Shown here one piece after another: positions 36,353 through 43,984 of a stretch of DNA of 64,000 nt. Each line of letters opens with the position of its first letter. The first letter of the stretch is position 1. Source of the stretch: Paenibacillus sp. 453mf (lineage in GTDB: Bacteria; Bacillota; Bacilli; Paenibacillales; Paenibacillaceae); assembly GCF_900116105.1 (NCBI RefSeq), contig NZ_FPAC01000001.1, positions 1,044,862 to 1,108,861 of the forward strand, read 5' to 3'. The translations under genes and the position numbers were made by a program. The notes below the pieces were generated by a model, which saw nothing but the letters and a program-made list of their open reading frames with translations, was not told the origin of the DNA and did no database searches.

Positions 36353-36439
36353 TTAAAGCATGTGAATTAGCTTCCATCTAACAGGCTGCTCTATATGAAG
36401 TTGTCTGAGCTGTAGTGCGTTATCATTCAGATTAATCAT
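36353..36439 (-). CDS. 28-residue leader peptide of the BmrCD-like exporter
   Basis: A 28-codon frame begins with ATG at 36439 behind AAAGGGTGA and ends with TAA at 36355-36353. The N-terminus is MINLNDNALQLRQL; the later part contains QPVRWKLIHML. The R-W-K triplet is a basic-x-basic motif of the kind at which macrolides stall ribosomes in erm and exporter leaders. Its placement (strong promoter, small frame, terminator, exporter) equals bmrB in Bacillus, though the peptide is shorter and I see no similarity I can claim. Function by drug-induced stalling is inference. Confidence 0.68.
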   Translation of the reverse strand: MINLNDNALQLRQLHIEQPVRWKLIHML

Positions 36440-36490
36440 TAGAGTCACCCTTTCATTTGGAAATTTGTTTACATGGAATCGTATGAAAGG

Positions 36491-36519
36491 ATATTACCAC
36501 TGGAATAAATATCTGTCAA
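36491..36519 (-). promoter_or_regulatory. sigma-A promoter of the leader-exporter transcript
   Basis: Minus strand TTGACA (36519-36514), 17-base spacer, TAATAT (36496-36491). This near-consensus promoter gives a leader of about 330 bases before the exporter start. Confidence 0.8.
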
Positions 36520-36584
36520 ACATTTTTCACAATTTGGGTGTTTCAAATAAGGTGTTGACAAGCTTATAGATACAGATCTGACAT

Positions 36585-36613
36585 TTGTAATCCGAGCGCA
36601 AGGACGATATGAT
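36585..36613 (+). promoter_or_regulatory. possible promoter for the HesB-like gene
   Basis: TTGTAA (36585-36590), 17-base spacer, TATGAT (36608-36613). Moderate match, divergent from the exporter promoter. Confidence 0.45.
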
Positions 36614-36650
36614 AATATAGACACAAAACGATGGGGAGTTGACCTTTTAA

Positions 36651-36944
36651 ATGAGTATTCATGTGACGGAATCAGCCGCAAACTGGTACAAAAAAGAACT
36701 AGGTGTCAAAGATGGCGAAGCCATTCGTTTCTATGCCCGTTATAGTTCGGGCGGCGGGCTTCATCCGGGCTTCTCACTCGGTATTTCAGTCGAACAGCCA
36801 GAGTATCCGGTGGAGAGTACAGAAGTATCCGGTGTATTATTTTTTATGGAAGAGCATGATCATTGGTATTTGAAAGGACATCGTCTGGATGTGGGATATA
36901 TTGAAGCAGAGGACGATATTATATACCGTTACGAAACTGAATAA
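36651..36944 (+). CDS. HesB/YadR/YfhF-like protein (YneR type)
   Basis: 97 residues with the HesB-like core fold (VTESAANWYKKELGV, IRFYARYSSGGGLHPGFSLGI). Unlike A-type iron-sulfur carriers it has no Cys at all, so direct cluster carriage is unlikely. It matches the Cys-free YneR-like subgroup found in Bacillota, whose function is unknown. The ATG has GGGGAG 12 bases upstream. Its stop overlaps the first possible start of the Nudix gene that follows. Confidence 0.85.
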   Translation: MSIHVTESAANWYKKELGVKDGEAIRFYARYSSGGGLHPGFSLGISVEQPEYPVESTEVSGVLFFMEEHDHWYLKGHRLDVGYIEAEDDIIYRYETE

Positions 36945-37009
36945 TGCGTAAAGTTAGTGAATCGGATTGCATTTACAGCGATTATGCCTTTGAGGGAGGG
37001 GACGAAGAA

Positions 37010-37471
37010 GTGACTTCTGCCAAAAAAGATATGGCCCAATATGTTGCAAACAAAGCAATGATTACTGTGAAGGCGGCAATAGCCGTAGTAAATGATCAAG
37101 GTCATATTTTGCTCCAAGAACGCGCAGACGATGGCCTATGGTATATGCCCTTAGGTGTAATGAAGCCAGGTGAAATGCTTGAGGATACGGCTTATCGTGA
37201 GCTATGGGAGGAGACAGGACTTACTGCCGAAGAAATGAAGTTTGAAAGACTTCTCTCTGGACCCGAATTCAAGCGGGAATTTCCCTCAGGAGATGAGGAA
37301 TATTATGTGATTGGGGTCTTTAGAGCTCAGGGGATACTGTATTCGGAACTAAACTATAGCTCAATGCAAGAAGGGCCCATGCGTTTTTTTGCATTAAATG
37401 AGATTCCTAAGCTTTCACCTGTTACCGCCCGTGTACTATCCGACTATTTAGAACTAACTGAATTGAACTAA
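37010..37471 (+). CDS. Nudix hydrolase
   Basis: 153 residues from the GTG 8 bases behind GAGGGAGGGG (MTSAKKDMAQYV). A longer version from the ATG at 36944, overlapping the previous stop, is possible but adds an atypical N-terminus. The Nudix box is complete: G-VMKPG-E, then REL, W, EETG. It should hydrolyse a nucleoside diphosphate linked to another moiety; the substrate is not predictable. Probably cotranscribed with the HesB-like gene. Confidence 0.9.
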   Translation: MTSAKKDMAQYVANKAMITVKAAIAVVNDQGHILLQERADDGLWYMPLGVMKPGEMLEDTAYRELWEETGLTAEEMKFERLLSGPEFKREFPSGDEEYYVIGVFRAQGILYSELNYSSMQEGPMRFFALNEIPKLSPVTARVLSDYLELTELN

Positions 37472-37472
37472 G

Positions 37473-37518
37473 AACAGCTTCTCCTGTAATTGAATTACGG
37501 GGAGGGGCTGTTTTTTTG
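37473..37518 (+). terminator. terminator of the HesB-Nudix unit
   Basis: AACAGCTTCTCC pairs with GGGAGGGGCTGTT (G-U pairs and a mismatch), followed by TTTTTT. Confidence 0.7.
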
Positions 37519-37768
37519 TTTTTAAGAAGAAAAATCTATTTTCATTATCGGTAAGCGGCTCGTATACATATACTGCCACAAGTGAGTGTTTGGGCGGGGG
37601 GGTGATACAGCTGGTGACGTCTTAAGAATGATTATGAATACTTCTGGAAGTAATAGCTCGGGTAGTTATATTGGCCCCGTATTTAATGTAGTTAGAATAA
37701 GTTAGCATGGAAAAAAGCCGCATATCGCGGCTTCTTAAGTAACGAACAAACAAATTATCATTGGTTAA
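37519..37768. other. gap with an unproven 37-codon frame and a terminator for the minus-strand gene
   Basis: From a GTG at 37586 a frame runs to a TAG near 37705; its C-terminal part reads SGSNSSGSYIGPVFNVVRIS, also reachable from ATG at 37628. A G-rich stretch (37591-37603) overlaps the frame and no good start spacing is seen, so I do not call a gene. AGCCGC-ATATC-GCGGCT at 37716-37732 with an A run on the left is the likely terminator of the minus-strand gene that ends at 37769. Confidence 0.4.
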
Positions 37769-38287
37769 TTAGGCAGGTCCTGTTGTGAAATCATTATTCT
37801 CTAAGGCAAAATCAAAATCCTCGATATCATACACTTGTACTGGTACGCCGGCTTCTATGATACGGCCAATCCATTCGACTTGATCTGTAAGAAGCGGCTG
37901 CTGATAACGTTGGGCGGTGAGTAGTAGCTCTGTCTCAATCGGATCAAAAAATTCCCCGTATTGGGCCGTGTCCATTGCACCAACAATAATAATTGATACG
38001 TGATCATCAAGCGGAATTGAAGCGCTTTTTGCCCAGGGTACTTGGAGCGCTCTGCTAATTTTCTTTCTATTAAAAGGTTCCTCAAAATAAGAAATAAGTT
38101 CTCCGATCTTCTGTTTAACATGCTGATCTTCTTGGGGAGATCCCATTAAAGGCTCCGTGCTGGATTGCAATTCATACAATTCCAAGACCGTGGTATAAGG
38201 TATGAGGTATTCTACAGGCGCTGAAGGCTCCAGCAACTGACCATAAATTGCGACCATCACGGCTTCAGTAACCAGTTGTCTTGGCAT
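37769..38287 (-). CDS. conserved protein of unknown function
   Basis: 172 residues, not assigned to a function. It is soluble, acidic, mixed alpha/beta, and starts MPRQLVTEAVMVAIYGQLLE behind an AGGAGGAT-like site. A middle segment (FEEPFNRKKISRALQVPW) is basic and the end (LLTDQVEWIGRIIEAGVPVQ) is strand-helix-like, loosely recalling nucleotide-binding or PIN-like folds. I would not press that. Some databases attach sugar-nucleotide enzyme names to similar proteins, but no catalytic motif supports that here. It stands alone with its own terminator. Confidence 0.75.
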   Translation of the reverse strand: MPRQLVTEAVMVAIYGQLLEPSAPVEYLIPYTTVLELYELQSSTEPLMGSPQEDQHVKQKIGELISYFEEPFNRKKISRALQVPWAKSASIPLDDHVSIIIVGAMDTAQYGEFFDPIETELLLTAQRYQQPLLTDQVEWIGRIIEAGVPVQVYDIEDFDFALENNDFTTGPA

Positions 38288-38431
38288 AGCTTATCCTCCT
38301 GCTGCAACTATGTATTTTGCTTTTTGACAATTGATATGAGTATATCACAGTTTACCGGTGTCCATAAACATTCCACGCAAAATACGCAAGGGCCGTCAAC
38401 TGCATAGAGAAGTATGATTGCCCTCGCTTAT

Positions 38432-38875
38432 TTATGACTTTCCAATGAGTAGAGAGAGGATACCTGCTGCAATCAAGGGGCCAACAGGTACGCCTTTAAA
38501 TAAAGCTACACCTAGAACGGTGCCGATCAGTAGTCCAGCTACGACGGTTGGTTGACCGCTCATTAAGAAGGTGCCTCGACCTCCCAGATAAGCAACGAGC
38601 ATCCCGACAGCAATGGCGGCAAGCGATTTCCAATGCATAAAAGAGGATAGGAGTATATCGATGCTGATCTTACCACTAGCCAGTGGAGCCATGACTCCGA
38701 TTGTCAAAATAATAATCCCGACGGTCAACCCGTATTTCTCAAGCCATGGAAAAGCCTGCTGAGCTCCCGTAATCCGGATCAACAGCAGCACGACAACGGC
38801 AATCGTAATCGGCGTATTATTACTAATGATTCCAAGAGCCGCAAATCCGAGTAATAACAGGGAAGTCATATCCAT
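38432..38875 (-). CDS. UPF0756 / DUF441 membrane protein
   Basis: 147 residues from the ATG ([17 protein letters not shown]) 9 bases after AGGGAG; an ATG three codons earlier would touch the ribosome binding site. It has four to five hydrophobic helices and the family segments [31 protein letters not shown] and [15 protein letters not shown]. This is the YtwI family, whose function is unknown. It lies 22 bases after the flavoprotein reductase gene and so is probably cotranscribed with it. Confidence 0.9.
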   Translation of the reverse strand: MDMTSLLLLGFAALGIISNNTPITIAVVVLLLIRITGAQQAFPWLEKYGLTVGIIILTIGVMAPLASGKISIDILLSSFMHWKSLAAIAVGMLVAYLGGRGTFLMSGQPTVVAGLLIGTVLGVALFKGVPVGPLIAAGILSLLIGKS

Positions 38876-38896
38876 TTTGTTCATCTCCCTACACCG

Positions 38897-39883
38897 TTAT
38901 AATCCATTTTTCCCTTTAATATGCTCGGCAATTAATCTCCCGTGCCATCTGCCTGATTCAATAAACACTTCATTCGCATTCCGCCCAGAAGCAATGACGC
39001 CGGCTACATAAATTCCAGGAACACTACTTTCCATTGTTTCCGAATTATACAATGGTTTATCCAAATCATCGGACATCGATACGCCTACAGAGGTGAGCAG
39101 CTTTCGATCCGGTCTAAAACCAGTCATCGCCAGTACAAAATCGTTAGGCAGCTCAAAATCCGCCCCATCATTAGGAGTGACAATTACACGATCTTCAAGA
39201 ATCTCAGTGACCCGTGATCCGAGATGTAATTTAATTCTGCCTTTGGATACTAATCCTTCAAATAGAGGACGCACCCATGGCTTGATGTGTTCTGAGATAC
39301 TATGTCCGCGGTATACCATATCGATTTCGGCATCTACACGAGCCAGCTCCATAGCCGCATCTACTGCAGAATTACTTCCTCCAATAATGGTTACTTTTGT
39401 CCTGGTATAAGGATGGGCTTCACGAAAATAGTGGGTTACTTTATCTAACTGTTCTCCGGGAATGCCTAAATAATTAGGGTGGTCAAAATATCCTGTGGCT
39501 ACAACCACATTTCGTCCTTCGTAATAGACGGTTTCACCAGTTCTTTTATGGGAGCTTACACGGAACCCGCCCTCTTCGAGAGGACTGATCTCATAAGCTT
39601 CTTCATACAGTGAAATCTCCAGGTTATAATGTGCGGCTACTTTGCGATAATAAGCCAGAGCTTCATAACGATAGGGTTTGTCGTTTGGTGTACTGAACGG
39701 AATATCTCCTATTTCCAGCAATGCAGCCGTACTGAAAAACTGCATGTTTGTTGGATACAAGTAGATAGACTGCACCACATTGTATTTTTCAATAATGACA
39801 GAGGATAGTCCCTGTTTGCCGCACTCGATGGCTGCAGATAAACCACAAGGTCCTCCTCCGATGATGATAATGTCTTTCATCAT
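38897..39883 (-). CDS. ypdA: YpdA/Bdr bacillithiol disulfide reductase
   Basis: An FAD/NADPH oxidoreductase of the thioredoxin-reductase superfamily. The start chosen gives MMKDIIIIGGGPCGLSAAIE, with AAGGGAG 12 bases upstream. The Cys in GGGPCGLSA corresponds to the active-site Cys14 of Bdr; classical CxxC is absent, as expected. The NADPH-binding motif is IIGGSNSAVDAAMELAR and the distal FAD motif is GIYVAGVIASG. It is predicted to reduce bacillithiol disulfide to bacillithiol. It diverges from the ArsR-type regulator. Confidence 0.92.
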   Translation of the reverse strand: MMKDIIIIGGGPCGLSAAIECGKQGLSSVIIEKYNVVQSIYLYPTNMQFFSTAALLEIGDIPFSTPNDKPYRYEALAYYRKVAAHYNLEISLYEEAYEISPLEEGGFRVSSHKRTGETVYYEGRNVVVATGYFDHPNYLGIPGEQLDKVTHYFREAHPYTRTKVTIIGGSNSAVDAAMELARVDAEIDMVYRGHSISEHIKPWVRPLFEGLVSKGRIKLHLGSRVTEILEDRVIVTPNDGADFELPNDFVLAMTGFRPDRKLLTSVGVSMSDDLDKPLYNSETMESSVPGIYVAGVIASGRNANEVFIESGRWHGRLIAEHIKGKNGL

Positions 39884-39990
39884 GCTGCATTTCATCTCCC
39901 TTTTCTGCTCCAATCTTTTTCTCAAGTATTTATTATCCTACCGTATTCTGCTGATGAATACCAGTAATCCGAAATCATTCATGGTTCAGG

Positions 39991-40019
39991 TTGACAATCG
40001 TGAAGCAAAAGAATACTAT
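39991..40019 (+). promoter_or_regulatory. sigma-A promoter of the ArsR-DUF2087 gene
   Basis: TTGACA (39991-39996), 17-base spacer, TACTAT (40014-40019). The -10 overlaps the first copy of a TATCTAATTA direct repeat (40017-40026, second copy 40049-40058). Confidence 0.65.
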
Positions 40020-40058
40020 CTAATTAGGCAATTATCAAATATCATGAATATCTAATTA
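40017..40058 (+). repeat. direct repeat, candidate operator
   Basis: TATCTAATTA at 40017-40026 and again at 40049-40058, three helical turns apart, spanning the -10 and start region of the ArsR-type gene. Autoregulation is a reasonable inference. Confidence 0.45.
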
Positions 40059-40101
40059 AATGACATAAGCTTAGCTCAATATATGATGTGGAGGTATAGT
40101 A

Positions 40102-40695
40102 ATGCAGCTCGATAAGATTGTGAATTATCATAAGGCACTCGCCGATCCAAATCGGATGCGGATGATGCTGTTATTATCTCAAGGAGAAATGAATGGACAA
40201 ATGCTCGCAGACAAATTAAATCTATCTCAGCCAACAGTAACGCATCATGCTGCAAAGCTGAGAGAAGCAGGACTTATTAAAGAGCGGAGAGACAAGAATA
40301 CGATATATTTTACGCTGTATCCTTATCTCATCAAGGAACATGCCGAAGCATCACTAAATTTCATATTTAAGGGAGAGAGTACGATGGTTGAAACGGACAG
40401 TAAACAGAAATTGAAAGATTCCGTTATGAAAAATTTCTTTACGAAGGAAGGCAGGCTCAGATCGATTCCGGCTCAATACAAAAAGAAACTCATTGTACTT
40501 CAGCATCTAGTAGAACAGCTTGAGAAGGGAAGGAAGTATCAGGAGAAAGAAATCAACGAGTTTATTAAACAGTACCATGAAGATTATGCCACGATCCGAA
40601 GAGAATTTATTATGCATGATTTTATGTACAGGGAAGAAGAAGTATACGAGCTGAATCCGACAGAGATGTGGACGAAATGGGAGAATGTCAAATAA
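40102..40695 (+). CDS. ArsR-type winged-helix regulator with DUF2087 domain
   Basis: 197 residues. The N-terminal winged helix (ALADPNRMRMMLLLSQGEMN, LNLSQPTVTHHAAKLREAG) is ArsR-like but lacks the Cys metal site. The C-terminal DUF2087 region has KNFFTKEGRLRSIPAQYKKK and the YHEDYATIRREFIMHDFMYR block. Proteins of this layout occur in Bacillota as uncharacterised transcription regulators. GTGGAGG precedes the ATG. The direct repeat over its promoter suggests it controls itself; the divergent ypdA gene could be a further target. Confidence 0.9.
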   Translation: MQLDKIVNYHKALADPNRMRMMLLLSQGEMNGQMLADKLNLSQPTVTHHAAKLREAGLIKERRDKNTIYFTLYPYLIKEHAEASLNFIFKGESTMVETDSKQKLKDSVMKNFFTKEGRLRSIPAQYKKKLIVLQHLVEQLEKGRKYQEKEINEFIKQYHEDYATIRREFIMHDFMYREEEVYELNPTEMWTKWENVK

Positions 40696-40701
40696 TTTAA
40701 A

Positions 40702-40731
40702 TTGACATTATAATGCGGTATCCTGTAATAT
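40702..40731 (+). promoter_or_regulatory. sigma-A promoter of the rsgA leader
   Basis: TTGACA (40702-40707), 18-base spacer, TAATAT (40726-40731). The first leader peptide begins 30 bases later. Confidence 0.7.
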
Positions 40732-40760
40732 ATGGAAAAATGATGAAGGAGGCGATATCT

Positions 40761-40823
40761 ATGAGTAACCTAATGACGAACGTAAATGTTGCTTGTAACT
40801 ATCGTCTCCCGATCGGACAATAG
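40761..40823 (+). CDS. 20-residue leader peptide 1 of the RsgA-type gene
   Basis: Reads MSNLMTNVNVACNYRLPIGQ and stops with TAG at 40821. A full AAGGAGG (40746-40752) lies 8 bases upstream, better than most real genes here. The last codons overlap GGACA (40815-40819), which can pair with TGTCC (40845-40849). That pairing competes with a second stem, ATTGTT..AGCT (40834-40845) with AGCTAACAAT (40860-40869), and a terminator follows. This is the layout of ribosome-mediated attenuation. The inducing signal is unknown. Confidence 0.72.
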   Translation: MSNLMTNVNVACNYRLPIGQ

Positions 40824-40884
40824 TCATTGGTTAATTGTTTAAGCTGTCCTTTATGGAAGAGCTAACAATCAAGGGATGATTAAT

Positions 40885-40918
40885 ATCCGTATGGGAGTAT
40901 ATCCTATGCGGATTTTTT
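40885..40918 (+). terminator. leader terminator 1 upstream of the RsgA-type gene
   Basis: ATCCGTATGGGA (40885-40896) pairs over 12 positions (two G-U pairs) with TCCTATGCGGAT (40902-40913), then TTTTTT. It lies downstream of leader peptide 1. Confidence 0.85.
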
Positions 40919-40972
40919 ATGATTTCTCCTTTTCCCATGTTGAGGGATGCTCGTCTTGGCTGGAGGAGGACA

Positions 40973-41026
40973 ATGCCGCAGGGATATACCTGCGGTTTTT
41001 TGTTTGCTTCGGGAGACTTGTTTTAA
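40973..41026 (+). CDS. 17-residue leader peptide 2, encoded through terminator 2
   Basis: ATG at 40973 with GGAGGAGG upstream; reads MPQGYTCGFLFASGDLF and stops with TAA at 41024. The hairpin of terminator 2 (40976-40995) is made of codons 2-8 of this frame, so a translating ribosome would stop the hairpin from folding. It ends 34 bases before the downstream start. That both a good ribosome binding site and a terminator share this position argues for regulation, not chance. Confidence 0.62.
   Translation: MPQGYTCGFLFASGDLF
40976..41001 (+). terminator. leader terminator 2 upstream of the RsgA-type gene
   Basis: CCGCAGG (40976-40982) pairs perfectly with CCTGCGG (40989-40995), then six T. 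Confidence 0.85.
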
Positions 41027-41060
41027 GAAGAGAGTACCCAAATTTATGGAGGTAGAACAT

Positions 41061-42182
41061 TTGGAGAATAGGATACAGAGAACAGAATTAATCCAATTTG
41101 GCTGGTCCGCAGCATGGGATCAGAAGTGGGAAGTTACGATGAGCACATACACCCATGCAGAGAAGGAAACGCGCCCTCATTTTGAGCCTGCCCGGATTAC
41201 AGCAGACTATGGTCAGAAGTATGGCATCTTAACTGCCGATGGGAACAAGTTCGGGAGCTTATCTGGAAAGGCAAGAGATCTATTCTGCGAAGGGAGCAAG
41301 CCGGGTGTTGGTGATTGGGTTATCGTAAAATCATATGGTGAATATGACGATGCTCTAATTCATGGAGTGCTTGAACGGAACAGCGTCATATCCAGACAGG
41401 CTGCCGGTTTTGAAACTAAAGAACAAATTATAGCTGCGAACGTCGATACCTTATTCATCGTGTGCGCGCTGAACGGAGATTACAATTCGAGAAGGCTGGA
41501 GCGTTATCTGATCATGGCTTGGAATAGTGGGGTTAATCCTGTCATTGTACTGAGCAAAAGTGATCTGTGTGAGGATTTAGCTCCCTATCTGGCAGAAACG
41601 GAAGCCATTTCTCCCGGCGTTCCTGTAATCCCGGTATCCGCTCATTATGGCTTAGGAAAAGAAGCCTTTGAAGTCTATACTGGCTACGGAAAGACCGTTG
41701 CGCTGGTCGGCTCCTCAGGCAGTGGAAAATCAACCATCATCAATTGGCTCACAGGAGAGACTCATCAGCTGACTCAGGAAGTTCGGGAGGAAGATAGTCG
41801 AGGAAGACACACAACGACACACAGGGAATTGTTCAGGCTTCCAGGGGGAGGAATCTTGATTGATACCCCGGGTATGCGAGCTTTGTCCATTTGGGAAGAT
41901 GGAGAGGGAGTGTCCCGTACCTTTGAGGATATTGAACAACTCGCTCAGCAATGTCGATTCGCCGATTGTCAGCATGTTAAGGAGATTGGCTGTGCAGTCA
42001 GGAATGCAGTACAAATGGGCGAGCTGGAGGCCAAGCGGCTTGGGAATTATCACAAGATGCTGCGCGAGATTAAATTTCAAGTGAATAAAGAGGCTGCTGC
42101 TGCCAAAAAAAGTACTCGAAATGCCAAGCATAGCACTAACCGCGACAAAAAGGCTGGTTGGCGTAAAGAAATAGAAGATTAA
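41061..42182 (+). CDS. rsgA: RsgA-type ribosome small-subunit GTPase
   Basis: 373 residues from a TTG 7 bases after GGAGGT (41048-41053). The longer frame from 40947 runs through the leader terminator and is rejected. The domain order is OB-fold, circularly permuted GTPase and zinc finger. The GTPase motifs are SKSDL (G4), GSSGSGKST (G1) and DTPGM (G3). The zinc ligands are CRFADCQHVKEIGC, followed by a Lys-rich tail. RsgA checks late 30S assembly. This one is longer than the usual Bacillus CpgA/YloQ and is not beside prpC-prkC, so it may be a paralogue. Its double attenuator suggests induction when translation is disturbed. Confidence 0.9.
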   Translation: MENRIQRTELIQFGWSAAWDQKWEVTMSTYTHAEKETRPHFEPARITADYGQKYGILTADGNKFGSLSGKARDLFCEGSKPGVGDWVIVKSYGEYDDALIHGVLERNSVISRQAAGFETKEQIIAANVDTLFIVCALNGDYNSRRLERYLIMAWNSGVNPVIVLSKSDLCEDLAPYLAETEAISPGVPVIPVSAHYGLGKEAFEVYTGYGKTVALVGSSGSGKSTIINWLTGETHQLTQEVREEDSRGRHTTTHRELFRLPGGGILIDTPGMRALSIWEDGEGVSRTFEDIEQLAQQCRFADCQHVKEIGCAVRNAVQMGELEAKRLGNYHKMLREIKFQVNKEAAAAKKSTRNAKHSTNRDKKAGWRKEIED

Positions 42183-42233
42183 GACTGCGCTTATCGATGC
42201 GGCAGTGCATAGAATGGAATAGGAGGGATGCAC

Positions 42234-42572
42234 ATGCCGGTTTATCGAATTATAATCGATCTGTCTGATCATCAGCTGTACTTGCTTGATAATGATGTTG
42301 TCGTTCGAGCATATCCCGTTGCGGTTGGTGCTATGGTTACGCAGACACCAGTCGGAGACTTAACGATTGTCAACAAGCAGCCCAATCCTGGAGGGCCATT
42401 CGGGGCTTTTTGGATGGGATTATCCAAACCACATTATGGAATTCATGGGACCAATAATCCATCTTCAATTGGACATGATGTGTCCCATGGCTGTATTAGG
42501 ATGTACAATCAGGATGTGCTTGATCTTGAAAGCAAAGTTCCTGTTGGAACAAGAGTGACTATAAGACCCTAA
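42234..42572 (+). CDS. YkuD-type L,D-transpeptidase domain protein
   Basis: 112 residues from the ATG ([17 protein letters not shown]) just after AGGAGGG; an ATG two codons earlier overlaps that site. The catalytic block is complete: [10 protein letters not shown] followed by SHGCIRM with the nucleophile Cys. It lacks a signal peptide and a LysM domain, so it is a bare catalytic domain. L,D-transpeptidases cross-link peptidoglycan or spore cortex. How this one reaches the wall is unclear; leaderless versions are frequent in Bacillota. Confidence 0.9.
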   Translation: MPVYRIIIDLSDHQLYLLDNDVVVRAYPVAVGAMVTQTPVGDLTIVNKQPNPGGPFGAFWMGLSKPHYGIHGTNNPSSIGHDVSHGCIRMYNQDVLDLESKVPVGTRVTIRP

Positions 42573-42643
42573 GTTCAAGTGACAGAGGGTATTCGCTTCC
42601 TGGCGAGTGCCCTAATCTTAATATTCATTCAGGAGGGATTCGA

Positions 42644-43177
42644 ATGATCATTAGACAAGCTGTATTTGAAGACGTAAAATCTATCGCTAGAGTACACGTA
42701 GAAAGCTGGCGAACAGCATATAAAGGAGTCATCAAGGATGAGGTTCTTGCCGGGTTATCGGTGGAACAGAGGATGATGAGCTGGGAGAGTCAGCTGCAGC
42801 CGGGTCATGATCAAACGGCGGTGTATGTAGCTGAGACAGAGGAAGGAGCGATCGTTGGCTTTGCGAGCGGGGGGCCAAGCCGAACTCATAGTCTCCCATA
42901 TAAAGGAGAGTTATACGCGATATACATATTGGATAGCTATCGAAGGCAAGGAATCGGATTGCTATTGATGCAATCAATCGCGGTATTTTTGCGGGAACAA
43001 GGGCATGATTCTATGTTTCTATGGGCGCTTAAGGATAACAGGTATCGAGCATTTTATGAAAAATGGCACGGGGTTCCTGCCGGGGATAAACTCGTTCAAA
43101 TCAGGGGCGAAGATTATACCGAAATTGCATACGGCTGGGATCACCTGGATGAGTTGATACAGTTCAAACAAATATAG
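42644..43177 (+). CDS. GNAT family N-acetyltransferase
   Basis: 177 residues. The acetyl-CoA-binding block is YAIYILDSYRRQGIGLLLMQ (Q/RxxGxG/A form: RRQGIG), preceded by AIVGFASGGP. N-terminal IARVHVESWRTAYKGV is typical of a broad GNAT subgroup. It transfers an acetyl group to an amine; the substrate is unknown. CAGGAGGG precedes the ATG. It is followed by a terminator and appears to be a single gene. Confidence 0.88.
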   Translation: MIIRQAVFEDVKSIARVHVESWRTAYKGVIKDEVLAGLSVEQRMMSWESQLQPGHDQTAVYVAETEEGAIVGFASGGPSRTHSLPYKGELYAIYILDSYRRQGIGLLLMQSIAVFLREQGHDSMFLWALKDNRYRAFYEKWHGVPAGDKLVQIRGEDYTEIAYGWDHLDELIQFKQI

Positions 43178-43200
43178 GGCGGCAATAGGCCGCCTTATTT
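43176..43200 (+). terminator. terminator of the GNAT gene
   Basis: GGCGGC (43178-43183) pairs with GCCGCC (43189-43194), loop AATAG, then TTATTT. Confidence 0.65.
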
Positions 43201-43263
43201 GCACAGATATATGGAGGTCATTACTGTAGTAATCAACTGATTAGTTTACACCGAGCAGTGTGA

Positions 43264-43821
43264 TTAATCTTTCAGCTCTTCCTTTTTCTTTGCGCGGAAT
43301 CTTCTGACCTTCATCAAATTTCCGCATAGCTTGTCATCACAATAACGCTGGCGCCGATTTCGTGTTTCATCATAAAAAATCCATCGACAGTTCTCATTAT
43401 CACAAATTCGAATTCGAGACGGATCACCTTTGATCACTGTTTTGGCAAAATCGATGACAATATCCGCTAATATATCATCCCAGTTAAGAATGCTGCCAGC
43501 ATACATCAGAACTAATCCTTCATCTTGCTTGACGATCTCAGGAAATAGAGATTTTTTATGCATTATTTTGTTATAGAAATTAATATCCTCATCCTTCAGC
43601 GACTCTCCGCGTGCAAGAGAACCGGAAGATTCGATCAGTCTGTCTCTAAGTGCAATCATTCTTTGTCCTTCTGCGGTACTAGGCTGCTGTATATCGATAT
43701 ATTGATATCGTTCCAAAAAAAATTGCTGCCATTTTGTCTGCATCAGTCGATCCTCGCTCTGCCCGTGACCCTTCCAGTCATGCCATAGACTGTTTGCAAA
43801 ATCGGTCCAAATTCTTTCCAT
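43264..43821 (-). CDS. ABATE / CGNR zinc-finger protein
   Basis: 185 residues from the ATG giving MERIWTDFANSLWHDW, 9 bases after TGGAGG on the minus strand. The C-terminal CGNR zinc finger is clear: CDNENCRWIFYDETRN with a later CDDKLCGNLMKVRRFR. The N-terminal half matches the ABATE ligand-binding domain (DFANSL). Such proteins are predicted transcription regulators of stress response. The divergent neighbour is a DinB-family gene, a possible target. Confidence 0.9.
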   Translation of the reverse strand: MERIWTDFANSLWHDWKGHGQSEDRLMQTKWQQFFLERYQYIDIQQPSTAEGQRMIALRDRLIESSGSLARGESLKDEDINFYNKIMHKKSLFPEIVKQDEGLVLMYAGSILNWDDILADIVIDFAKTVIKGDPSRIRICDNENCRWIFYDETRNRRQRYCDDKLCGNLMKVRRFRAKKKEELKD

Positions 43822-43984
43822 TTTGTTCATCCTCCAGCTGAATACGGCTATTATCAAATAACATCGTTGTAACTTATAAATTGAAAATAAAAGGTTTCAA
43901 AAACTCTCTTTTCGTGTATATTTACATTGTAACCCGAGAAATTATATTTAACTAGTTACACAATTGAAGGAGGATGAATCAATA

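Noticed and set aside
40947..41060. N-terminal extension of the RsgA-type protein
   Set aside because: It crosses terminator 2 and leader peptide 2, and the TTG at 41061 has GGAGGT at 7 bases.
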